A DNA stretch of 64,000 bases from Halomonas alkaliantarctica. GTDB lineage: Bacteria > Pseudomonadota > Gammaproteobacteria > Pseudomonadales > Halomonadaceae. Position numbers and translations under genes: made by a program. The stretch's first letter is position 1; each line of letters begins with the position of its first letter. The DNA lies in contig NZ_CP122961.1 in the NCBI RefSeq assembly GCF_029854215.1, positions 1,860,001 through 1,924,000 on the forward strand. Reading direction: 5' to 3'. Positions 57,228 to 64,000 of the stretch are shown one piece after another. A model generated the notes under the pieces. That model did no database searches. It worked only from the letters and a program-made list of their open reading frames with translations, and was not told the origin of the DNA.

Positions 57228-58049
57228 ATGAGCGAACACACACTAGCCGCACGTCTTGAAATCACGATTGCTATCGCCGAAGAAGCTGGGCAAATGATCG
57301 TCAAAGCACGGGAGCAGCAGGACTTTGCACAGCGCTTAAAAAAAGATAATGAGCTGGTCACCGATGTAGATGTGGCCGTGGACAAGCTTATTAGTCAGCG
57401 CCTGGAGGAGCACTTTCCGGGTGAGGCGCGGCTGAGTGAAGAGCTTGCCCCCGAGAGCGCTTTGCATGAAACGGCGCCGAAGCTTTGGGTGGTGGATCCT
57501 ATTGATGGCACGGTTAATTTTGCCCAAGGGCTCCGCCACGTAGCGGTCTCCATTGGCTGGATGGAAGAGGGCGTTGCCAAGGTGGGCGTTGTACACGCGC
57601 CGTTTTTAGGCGAAACATTTAGCGCGTCAGAAGGCGCAGGAGCTTTCTGTAACGGTAAAACCATACAACCCAGTAGAGCAGATTCACTGGCGCACACCTT
57701 GGTGGGTACGGGGTTCCCCTATCGTAAAGAGGAGCGTAAGCATCTTTTGAAGCGATTAGAGGCCGTGCTACTTGAGTGCCAAGACGTACGTCGTAACGGC
57801 GCAGCAGCGCTCGATTTATGCGATGTAGCCTGCGGTCGCTTAGACGCGTATTACGAAAGTGTCTCGCCCTGGGATTTTGTTGCAGGCTGGGTCATTGCGC
57901 GTGAAGCTGGCGCACGAGTAGGGCACCTATACCCAGTGCCTTCAGCGGTGCCTGAAGATATCTACCCGGATCATTTATTAGTCACTGCCCCCGGTGTGTA
58001 TGACGCTATGGCCTATCTGCTGCTTGAGGCTGATCAACGCAAGCCCTAA
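57228..58049 (+). CDS. Inositol monophosphatase-family protein
   Basis: 273 aa from ATG 57228 (AGGGAG upstream); the open frame extends 15 codons upstream without a signal. Mg-dependent phosphatase family: LSEELAPE, WVVDPIDGTVNFAQG and YYESVSPWDFVAGWVIAREAGA. GTGFPYRKEERKHL and RRNGAAALDLCDVACGRLD are the usual structural blocks. Likely hydrolyses inositol-phosphate or another small phosphate ester; SuhB-type ribosome/antitermination functions are possible but not shown. Confidence 0.88.
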   Translation: MSEHTLAARLEITIAIAEEAGQMIVKAREQQDFAQRLKKDNELVTDVDVAVDKLISQRLEEHFPGEARLSEELAPESALHETAPKLWVVDPIDGTVNFAQGLRHVAVSIGWMEEGVAKVGVVHAPFLGETFSASEGAGAFCNGKTIQPSRADSLAHTLVGTGFPYRKEERKHLLKRLEAVLLECQDVRRNGAAALDLCDVACGRLDAYYESVSPWDFVAGWVIAREAGARVGHLYPVPSAVPEDIYPDHLLVTAPGVYDAMAYLLLEADQRKP

Positions 58050-58109
58050 AGGGTGATGAAATATATAGCGGCGTGTGACAAATACTTGAAAAGAAAGCGC
58101 TATAAGGGC

Positions 58110-58138
58110 TTTTCATTTAGGCAAGAAAACGCTAGTAT
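58110..58138 (+). promoter_or_regulatory. Candidate promoter of tRNA-Pro
   Basis: TTTTCA (58110-58115), 17-bp spacer, TAGTAT (58133-58138), then a GC-rich ACGCACCG discriminator typical of stable-RNA promoters. The tRNA starts about 44 bp after the -10 box. Confidence 0.45.
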
Positions 58139-58181
58139 ACGCACCGTCTTGAGGCAAAGATGTAGCGGCCAATAAAGACAG

Positions 58182-58258
58182 CGGAGCGTGGCGCAGCTTG
58201 GTAGCGCGTTGCAATGGGGTTGCAAAGGTCGCAGGTTCGAATCCTGTCGCTCCGACCA
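58182..58258 (+). tRNA. tRNA-Pro (anticodon GGG)
   Basis: 77-nt cloverleaf with CCA encoded. Acceptor CGGAGCG/CGCTCCG, D-arm GCGC/GCGC, anticodon arm TTGCA/TGCAA with loop ATGGGGT (anticodon GGG), T-arm GCAGG/CCTGT (one G-U pair) with loop TTCGAAT. C at position 1 is typical of bacterial tRNA-Pro. It lies between a terminator and the phosphatase gene and immediately precedes the catabolic cluster, a usual site for integration, although no attachment repeat was found. Confidence 0.95.
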
Positions 58259-58266
58259 AGGATATA

Positions 58267-58308
58267 TAAAACGGCCACTTAGCTAATTGCTACAGTGGCC
58301 GTTTTTGT
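58267..58308. terminator. Bidirectional terminator after tRNA-Pro
   Basis: AAACGGCCACT (58269-58279) / AGTGGCCGTTT (58294-58304), 11-bp perfect stem, then TTGTTT on the plus strand and TTTTATATAT on the minus strand. It also closes the convergent catabolic operon. Confidence 0.9.
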
Positions 58309-58365
58309 TTGGAAAAATGAGCGGTGATATTCGTCGCTTGAAGATTTTTTGTTGATCAGACGATA

Positions 58366-59523
58366 TCAATGTCTCCTTAACACGCCGGTGGTCAATTCCT
58401 CCACGCCTGTTACACCAAGCAGCGCCATATTGCGTTCTATTTCGCTACCCAGCAGCGAAACGGCCTTCTTCACTCCGGCTTCGCCAGCGATGCTGGCCGC
58501 ATAGTTGAAGGGGCGACCAAGGAACACGAAGCTAGCCCCCAACGACAGAGCTTTGAGTACCTGACTGCCGCGTCGAAAGCTACCGTCAATCATCACAGGT
58601 ACTGCTCCAGCGACCGCCTCCAGCACTTCCGGCAACATAGTGAGTGGGGCCACAGTGCCATCGAGTTGGCGGCCCCCATGATTGGACACTATTAAACCAT
58701 CGGCACCAGCACTGACAGCACGCCGTGCATCGTCTGGGTGCAGAATACCTTTGACCACTAGATTCCCTTTCCAGCGTGTCCGAACCTGATTGAGGGTCGA
58801 CCAATCAAGATGCCGACGGCCAGAAAAGTCACGATTGACGTTCTTTGCCAACACCGGCACACCGCGGGTGGCAGCATTATTTTCGAAGTGCGGAATGCCG
58901 TGATGCCACAATGTCTTCAGAAACGTCCCGAATAGCCATTTCGGCCGTACCAAACCATCCCAAGCTAGCCGTAGACTAGGGCGCAGCGGCGAAGAGAAGC
59001 CAGCGCGACGATGATTTTCGGGATTCGGCGGCACGGCGTAGTCCACAGTGATCACCAGGTTGGTAAATCCTGCGCGCTCAACACGTGCCAGCAGTGCGTC
59101 GATCTCCTCCGGGGTTCCGGGAAGATAAGCCTGGAACCAATCCGAGCCTTTTGCTCCTGAAAGCTCTTCCATAGGTATCAACGATGTACCGCTGACAATC
59201 ATGGGGATGCCGCTGTCTGATGCTGCTTGCGCCAACACCTGATCACCCCGATAGGCAGTTAGGGCGCTAATACCCATGGGGGCTATCCCGAAAGGGTAGG
59301 CATAGCGGCGGCCAAAGAGTTCGGTTTCAGTCGATACGCCAGAGACATTGACCAACGCACGCGGAAGAAATGCGTAGTGATCGAAGGCTTCATGGCTAGA
59401 CCGGGCAGTACTACCGTCTTCAGCCGCGCTCGCCACATAACCAAATAGCGGTCGCGGTAAATGCCGCCGAGCGGCTCGCTCGAAATCGTTGAGGCTTAAT
59501 ATATGTTCTAGACGGCGGGGCAT
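58366..59523 (-). CDS. FMN-dependent alpha-hydroxy-acid oxidizing protein
   Basis: 385 aa, lactate/glycolate/mandelate oxidase-dehydrogenase family. FMN barrel with FGIAPMGISALTAY, IPMIVSGTSLIPMEEL, WFQAYLPG, the catalytic His in SNHGGRQLDG and DGSFRRGSQVLKALSLGASFVFLGRPF. Start at the second of two adjacent ATGs (59523), 5 nt after AAGGAG; it overlaps the upstream gene's stop. Oxidises a 2-hydroxyacid to a 2-oxoacid; which one is unknown. Last gene of the catabolic operon. Confidence 0.88.
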   Translation of the reverse strand: MPRRLEHILSLNDFERAARRHLPRPLFGYVASAAEDGSTARSSHEAFDHYAFLPRALVNVSGVSTETELFGRRYAYPFGIAPMGISALTAYRGDQVLAQAASDSGIPMIVSGTSLIPMEELSGAKGSDWFQAYLPGTPEEIDALLARVERAGFTNLVITVDYAVPPNPENHRRAGFSSPLRPSLRLAWDGLVRPKWLFGTFLKTLWHHGIPHFENNAATRGVPVLAKNVNRDFSGRRHLDWSTLNQVRTRWKGNLVVKGILHPDDARRAVSAGADGLIVSNHGGRQLDGTVAPLTMLPEVLEAVAGAVPVMIDGSFRRGSQVLKALSLGASFVFLGRPFNYAASIAGEAGVKKAVSLLGSEIERNMALLGVTGVEELTTGVLRRH

Positions 59524-60539
59524 CATGTCTCCTTGGTGTCTGCAGCAGCCCGTCGCCATATATTTTCGTTAACAGGACTGAGTGGGCCGCTACCGGTTAG
59601 CGCCCCCAGCAGGTTATTGACTGCCAACTGTGCCATAGCCTCACGCGTTTCATGGGTCGCCGAGCCAATGTGTGGAGTAGTCACTACATTGTCCATGGCA
59701 GCCAGGGGCGAACCGGATGGAAGCGGTTCCTCTACGAATACGTCAAGCCCAGCTGCACGAATTCCGCCGGAGCTGAGTGCCTCGATCAGCGCCGGTTCAT
59801 CGACCACCTTACCTCTCGCTATATTGATTAGGGCAGCCGTCGGTTTCATGCGTGCTAGAGCATCGGCGTCAATTAAGTGATGTGTATCGTTATTGTAGGG
59901 CACGCTAATGCAGACGATATCCGCTTCGGCTAATAGGTCATTTAGCTCTCGCCTTTGCGCCCCTAGCTGCTGTTCAAGCGCAGGCTTAGAGGAAGCGGCT
60001 GTATAAAGGATGGGCATGCTAAAACCCAACGCCCCTCGACGGGCAATCGCCGCACCAATGCGACCTGCACCGATAATTCCTAGGGTTTTGCCGTGCACAT
60101 CAACACCGAAATGTTCGGTACCGATATGTGCACGCCAGCCGCCCTCACGAACCAGGTTGGCAAGTTCGACCAGCCGACGCTGGGTCGCCATGATCAGCGC
60201 AAATGCAGTATCGGCGGTGGTTTCAGTCAGCACATCAGGTGTATTGCACAGTAGAATGCCGCGCCGATTCAGCGCATTGAGCGGTAAATGGTCATAACCC
60301 ACCGAAATGGTGGATACCACTTGCAGCGACGGCGCTTCGTCGAGCATTGCCTCGTTGAGCTCCAATTTGCCGCCAATCAGTCCATGGGCCTTGGAAAGCG
60401 CTGCCATGAAATCAGCGCGGTTTGATTCGTCCACGTCCTCGAAGTAATCGACCTCGGCAACCTCGGAAAGCGCCTCAAGCTGAGCCTCACTGAGCCGTCG
60501 TACGGCGACAATACGCCATGATTTCATTTGCTCAGCCAT
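59523..60539 (-). CDS. D-isomer-specific 2-hydroxyacid dehydrogenase (GhrB-like)
   Basis: 338 aa, cytoplasmic NAD(P)H enzyme likely reducing glyoxylate, hydroxypyruvate or a 2-oxoacid. Nucleotide-binding GKTLGIIGAGRIGAAIARRGA, substrate Arg in NIARGKVVDEPAL, Glu and catalytic His in TPHIGSATHETREAM. The start overlaps the DHDPS-family stop by 8 nt. Partner function with the hydroxyacid oxidase suggests interconversion of one metabolite pool. Confidence 0.9.
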   Translation of the reverse strand: MAEQMKSWRIVAVRRLSEAQLEALSEVAEVDYFEDVDESNRADFMAALSKAHGLIGGKLELNEAMLDEAPSLQVVSTISVGYDHLPLNALNRRGILLCNTPDVLTETTADTAFALIMATQRRLVELANLVREGGWRAHIGTEHFGVDVHGKTLGIIGAGRIGAAIARRGALGFSMPILYTAASSKPALEQQLGAQRRELNDLLAEADIVCISVPYNNDTHHLIDADALARMKPTAALINIARGKVVDEPALIEALSSGGIRAAGLDVFVEEPLPSGSPLAAMDNVVTTPHIGSATHETREAMAQLAVNNLLGALTGSGPLSPVNENIWRRAAADTKET

Positions 60540-61461
60540 GGTTCGCCTCGTCTAAGCCCTTCATTTGGAATCCTGTCGCTTTAAGCGAAGACACGAGTTC
60601 AGACGCACGCTGCTCCTCCAGTTCCACTAAGGGCGGGCGCACATGCCGCCAAGCGTCTTTTCCTGAGAAGTAAGCTGTTGCCGCCTTCATGGCAGGGATA
60701 AGTGGGTATTTTTCAAACAGGTCGCGTATAACATTGAGGCTCTGTTGACGATCGTCAGCATCGTTCGCCTGCCAATGCCGGGCTAACTCAACGATGGCAG
60801 CCGGATTGACGTTGGCCGTGGCACTGATACAGCCAGCGCCGCCTGCCCGAAGGGTATCAAGCAGGAACCGCTCGCTGCCGGCATACACGGCAAAATCCTG
60901 CCCGGCAAAGCGCTCGGTTAACCCTTTGGTGTGTGCCCAGTCTCCGCCGCTGTCCTTGATGCCAGCAATAATGCCCGGGAAGGCATCGCGCAAACGCTCG
61001 ATCAGTTCATACGAGAGCGGGACATGAGTGACAGGTGGGATATGGTAGAGGTAGATCCGCAAACGGGAATTTGCGGTGCGGTTGATCACCTCACTGTAAT
61101 AGCGAAACAAGCCTTCGTCGCTAACGCCCTTATAATAGAAGGGCGGTAGCATCAGCACACCGGCACAGCCAGCGTCCACCGCCTCGCGGGTCAGTACCAC
61201 GCAATCATCAATTGTACAGCTCCCGGTCCCGGGCATAATCCTGGAGGGGGCGACACCGCCATCCACCAGCGCGGTTAACAGCGTCTGCTTTTCAGCTACC
61301 GTCATTGAGTTGGCCTCGGAATTGGTGCCGAACACGGCTAGCCCGACGCCATTCGAAGACAGCCACTGACAGTGGGCCACAAAACGTGGCGTATCCGGCG
61401 CCAAGTCGGCGCCGAAGGGGGTAATTACCGGTGACCAGACGTCTCCACTTGCTTGGGACAT
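60532..61461 (-). CDS. Dihydrodipicolinate synthase/N-acetylneuraminate lyase-family aldolase
   Basis: 309 aa TIM-barrel lyase. Schiff-base Lys in GIIAGIKDSGGDWAH and YxxxP as LYHIPPV; VFGTNSEANSMTVAEK replaces the GTTGE of DapA, so it is probably not the lysine enzyme but a catabolic aldolase/dehydratase of 2-keto-3-deoxy-acid type. Good AAGGAGAATG ribosome-binding site upstream. Context with an acid-sugar dehydratase supports that. Confidence 0.85.
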   Translation of the reverse strand: MSQASGDVWSPVITPFGADLAPDTPRFVAHCQWLSSNGVGLAVFGTNSEANSMTVAEKQTLLTALVDGGVAPSRIMPGTGSCTIDDCVVLTREAVDAGCAGVLMLPPFYYKGVSDEGLFRYYSEVINRTANSRLRIYLYHIPPVTHVPLSYELIERLRDAFPGIIAGIKDSGGDWAHTKGLTERFAGQDFAVYAGSERFLLDTLRAGGAGCISATANVNPAAIVELARHWQANDADDRQQSLNVIRDLFEKYPLIPAMKAATAYFSGKDAWRHVRPPLVELEEQRASELVSSLKATGFQMKGLDEANHG

Positions 61462-61488
61462 GACATTCTCCTTGTTGTTGTAAGGTGA

Positions 61489-62610
61489 TTAGTGCCAGGG
61501 CTCGATGGCGTAGCGCTCAAGAGCAGCCTGATCAAACCCGAACCCAAGGCCGGGAGCGGTGGGCAGCAATAGTTGTCCGTCGGAAAACTCCAACTGTGTA
61601 TCCACAAGCCGCCTGAAGTTAAGCACCTGATCGTCGGCAAAGAACTCGACCATCTTCACGTTGGGCGCCGATGCCACCAGGTGGATATGCAAGTCGTGGA
61701 ACCAGTGCGGATAAATATCCACTCCATAGCTGGCAGCCGTTGCGGCGATACGCCGAAACTCTGTAATACCTCCACAAACCGCCGCATCGGTCTGCAAAAT
61801 CATGGCTGCTTCTTTGTCCAGCAGCTCCTTGAAACGCCAACGACCTGCTTCAATTTCGCCGGTGGCCACCGGAACTGGGGTGCGCTCCGCCAAACGTCGA
61901 TGATTGTCGATGTCATCGGGACTGAAAGGCTCCTCGATCCAGAACGGATTATAGGGCTCGGCCATTCGCATAAAGGCCAGCGCCGACGGCAGATCCCGCC
62001 AGGCATTGTTGGCGTCCATCATCACTTGCACATTGGGGCCCACCGCCTCACGCACCGCCGCCAAACGTGCCTCCTCTCCAGCCAAATCTTCTCGTCCCAC
62101 TTTCATCTTCACCGCGGTGAAGCCTTTTGCTACGTAGTCGGCCATTTCTTCACCGAGCATTGCGGGCGTTTTGCCGTCCAGGTAGTAGCCCCCACTGGCA
62201 TAAGCCGGCACGCTGTGGCCATCGCTGGCGCCCAGATACTTATAGAGCGGAAGTTTCGCCGCCCGGGCGTTACGGTCCCAAAGCGCTGTATCCAAAATAC
62301 TGATGGCGCGCATCACTGAACCGCTGCGACCATGCAGCAGCGATTCCTGGTACATTGCCTGCCACAGTGATTCAGTCGCATGAGCGTCCCCCCCCAGCAG
62401 GACCGGCTTCAGTAGTTCCCTTACTGCATTGGCCACTAGCGAGCCAGCATTGTTGCCGCCATAGCAAAATCCAATGCCTATATGGCCATCATCGCCCACC
62501 ACTTCGACGAGCACGTAATCGCGTTTGAGTACCTGACGATTGGAAAAGCTAGTGGGGTTGTCCAGCGGTACATTGACCGTTCGAGCACGCACTTCGGTTA
62601 TCGTTGTCAT
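61489..62610 (-). CDS. Mandelate racemase/muconate lactonizing enzyme-family protein (enolase superfamily)
   Basis: 373 aa. KxK catalytic Lys motif AVKMKVGRED, metal ligands Asp in MMDANNAWRD, Glu in WIEEPFSPD and Glu in ATGEIEAG, then PHWFHDLHIHLVASAP with the His typical of acid-sugar dehydratases. Probably dehydrates an aldonate or uronate to a 2-keto-3-deoxy acid, which the downstream aldolase could cleave. Substrate not identified. Confidence 0.85.
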   Translation of the reverse strand: MTTITEVRARTVNVPLDNPTSFSNRQVLKRDYVLVEVVGDDGHIGIGFCYGGNNAGSLVANAVRELLKPVLLGGDAHATESLWQAMYQESLLHGRSGSVMRAISILDTALWDRNARAAKLPLYKYLGASDGHSVPAYASGGYYLDGKTPAMLGEEMADYVAKGFTAVKMKVGREDLAGEEARLAAVREAVGPNVQVMMDANNAWRDLPSALAFMRMAEPYNPFWIEEPFSPDDIDNHRRLAERTPVPVATGEIEAGRWRFKELLDKEAAMILQTDAAVCGGITEFRRIAATAASYGVDIYPHWFHDLHIHLVASAPNVKMVEFFADDQVLNFRRLVDTQLEFSDGQLLLPTAPGLGFGFDQAALERYAIEPWH

Positions 62611-62636
62611 GATGAAGCCTCGAATTAAGAGTGGGG

Positions 62637-64000
62637 TTATTCTGTCTGAGTACGTGGGCGCATTGCAGCCCGCACCCAGCGGAAGAAGGGTGTCGCTTGG
62701 AGTACTGAGAGGGCGGCAATGCAGAGAAGCACGACAGCGATAGGGCTGGTCAAAAAGATGCTCAAGTTGCCTTGCCCGATTAGCATCGATTGCTGGTAGC
62801 TGGTCTCCATGACTGGGCCGAGAATCAAACCGATTACCATCGGTGCGGGTGACACACCTGCTTTATTCATCCAATAGCCAAACAGACCGAAGCCCAACAT
62901 CAGCCCAACCTCAAACAAGCTGTTGTTGATAGCAAAGGCGCCAATCACACACAGAGTAATGATCGAGCAAGCCACAAAGCTGTCTGGTACACGTGTCACA
63001 CTTACGCAGAGTCGAGTAAACAGCAGCCCCACTAGCAGTAGGCCAATGTTGGCAAAAATCACCGCCCAGATAAGGGTATAAGTGACATCTCCATAGTCCG
63101 TGAGCAGGTTAGGCCCTGGCAGAATACCTTGAACCATTAGCGCACCGAGCAGAATGGCGGTAGAAGAACTGCCAGGAATACCCAAGGCAATAGTGGGTAT
63201 CAAAGCACCGCCCACTACCGCATTGTTAGCCGCTTCAGGTGCCGCCACCCCAGCGATGTCCCCCTTGCCAAAGCGGCTCTTATCTTTGGCAAAGCGTTTG
63301 GCTTCGTTGTAAGCGAACCAACTGGCAGTATCACCGCCGGTACCCGGAATTAGGCCGGTGATGATGCCGATGCCACTGGAACGGAAGATATTGGGTAACA
63401 AGCGGCGAATCTCAGCGAGAGGCGGAATCAACCTATCGGTGATTTTGCTTGCCACCTTCTGGGCACCATGGGCATTCTCAATCAATATCAACGCCTGTGG
63501 GATCGAGAACAGACCGATAAGCGCTACGGTGAACTCGATACCCGAGAACAAGTTAATGACATCGAAAGTCATCCGTGGCGTGCCGGTGATCAGATCCATG
63601 CCTACCGTGCTCAACAGTAGACCCAAGGTGCCCGAGAGCAGCCCACTGATTACCGACCCTTGTGATAAAGATCCAATGATGGTGATGCCCAATACGGCGA
63701 TCGCAAACAGCTCGATAGGGCCAAACTTGAGCACCAATACACCAAGCAACGGTGCTGCAGTGAGCAATGCGATTCCGCTCAGCAGGCCACCGATAAAAGA
63801 AGCGAAGAGCGACACACCTAAGGCTCTCCCGGCCTGGCCCTGTTGCGATAGCGGGAATCCATCGAGTACTGTCGCCGCGGCCGAGGGGGTGCCGGGCGTC
63901 TTCAATAAAATGGCGGCGATTGAGCCACCGTAGGAGGCCCCCACATAGAGTGAGGCCAACATGCTAAGACCCGACGCGGGGTCCATGCCAAAGGTGAGGG
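62637..64000 (-). CDS. Tripartite tricarboxylate transporter permease, TctA-like (5' end cut by window)
   Basis: Large membrane permease of TTT transporters, which import organic acids with a periplasmic binding protein. At least 453 aa visible; the frame stays open to the window edge (LTFG precedes Met 63986), so the N-terminal ~40-60 residues are missing. Signature YVGASYGGSIAAILLKTPGTPSAAATVLDGFPL, GLIPGTGGDTASWFAYNEAKRF and GVAAPEAANNAVVGGALIPTIALGIPGSSSTAILLGALMVQG. First visible gene of the catabolic operon, 26 bp before the enolase-family gene. TctB and TctC are probably outside the window. Confidence 0.92.
   Translation of the reverse strand, partial: LTFGMDPASGLSMLASLYVGASYGGSIAAILLKTPGTPSAAATVLDGFPLSQQGQAGRALGVSLFASFIGGLLSGIALLTAAPLLGVLVLKFGPIELFAIAVLGITIIGSLSQGSVISGLLSGTLGLLLSTVGMDLITGTPRMTFDVINLFSGIEFTVALIGLFSIPQALILIENAHGAQKVASKITDRLIPPLAEIRRLLPNIFRSSGIGIITGLIPGTGGDTASWFAYNEAKRFAKDKSRFGKGDIAGVAAPEAANNAVVGGALIPTIALGIPGSSSTAILLGALMVQGILPGPNLLTDYGDVTYTLIWAVIFANIGLLLVGLLFTRLCVSVTRVPDSFVACSIITLCVIGAFAINNSLFEVGLMLGFGLFGYWMNKAGVSPAPMVIGLILGPVMETSYQQSMLIGQGNLSIFLTSPIAVVLLCIAALSVLQATPFFRWVRAAMRPRTQTE

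Noticed and set aside
58259..64000. Attachment-site repeat of the tRNA-Pro 3' end marking an island
   Set aside because: I see no second copy of the tRNA 3' sequence nor an integrase within the window; the far end may lie outside.

Overview
The window looks like chromosomal DNA of a Halomonadaceae gammaproteobacterium (Halomonas/Vreelandella type). Reasons: moderate-to-high GC; the fused tyrA-aroA gene; an MvaT-type rather than H-NS-type nucleoid protein; a CbrA/CbrX-like sensor; PPi-type phosphofructokinase; and gene orders dusB-fis-purH, accB-accC-prmA, rnfABCDGE-nth, cmk-rpsA and pilB-pilC-pilD-coaE-yacG. The genus is inferred from protein character and synteny, not from a marker comparison. 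I see no insertion sequence, prophage or CRISPR array. Both window edges cut genes (a gabD-like dehydrogenase on the left, a TctA-type permease on the right).

Layout. 1-7.5 kb: semialdehyde dehydrogenase, then minus-strand housekeeping genes accB-accC, prmA, dusB-fis and purH. 7.8-16.1 kb: dsbD, ppa, a fused PP2C-like/kinase-like membrane protein with decayed catalytic motifs, pfp, rnt, argG. 16.2-23.1 kb: a HlyU-family protein and a DUF294 nucleotidyltransferase-like protein converge on an overlapping four-gene signalling operon (receiver protein, membrane/PAS/exonuclease fusion, CbrX-like peptide, CbrA-like transporter-histidine kinase). 23.3-31.9 kb: a QTMAN-type glycosyltransferase, then a CHASE4-GGDEF diguanylate cyclase whose stop overlaps the start of rnfA, followed by rnfBCDGE and nth.

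32-37.4 kb: metG, a small unknown protein, an acyltransferase, rdgC and a thioesterase. 37.5-47.3 kb: gyrA, serC, pheA, tyrA-aroA, cmk and rpsA in one direction, mostly with overlapping or closely spaced ends; rpsA is preceded by a short upstream ORF that overlaps its start codon. 47.3-49.6 kb: a more AT-rich segment with an mvaT-like gene, a Rob-like AraC regulator and an unknown protein. 49.6-56.6 kb: the type IV pilus block pilB-pilC-pilD with coaE, yacG and a distal Tus-like gene, facing two tandem pilin genes.

56.7-58.3 kb: a CigR/RcnB-like secreted protein, an inositol monophosphatase-family protein and tRNA-Pro(GGG). 58.4-64 kb: a tight minus-strand catabolic operon next to the tRNA (TctA permease, enolase-superfamily enzyme, DHDPS-family lyase, D-2-hydroxyacid dehydrogenase, FMN-dependent 2-hydroxyacid oxidase), consistent with uptake and breakdown of an unidentified sugar acid or hydroxy acid.

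The parts I find least ordinary are the pseudokinase-like fusion (10.7-12.4 kb), the exonuclease fused to sensor-like domains inside a CbrA-type operon (20.7-22.7 kb), the Tus-like gene in the pil operon (49.6-50.5 kb), the overlap of a diguanylate cyclase with rnfA, and the upstream ORF in the rpsA leader.
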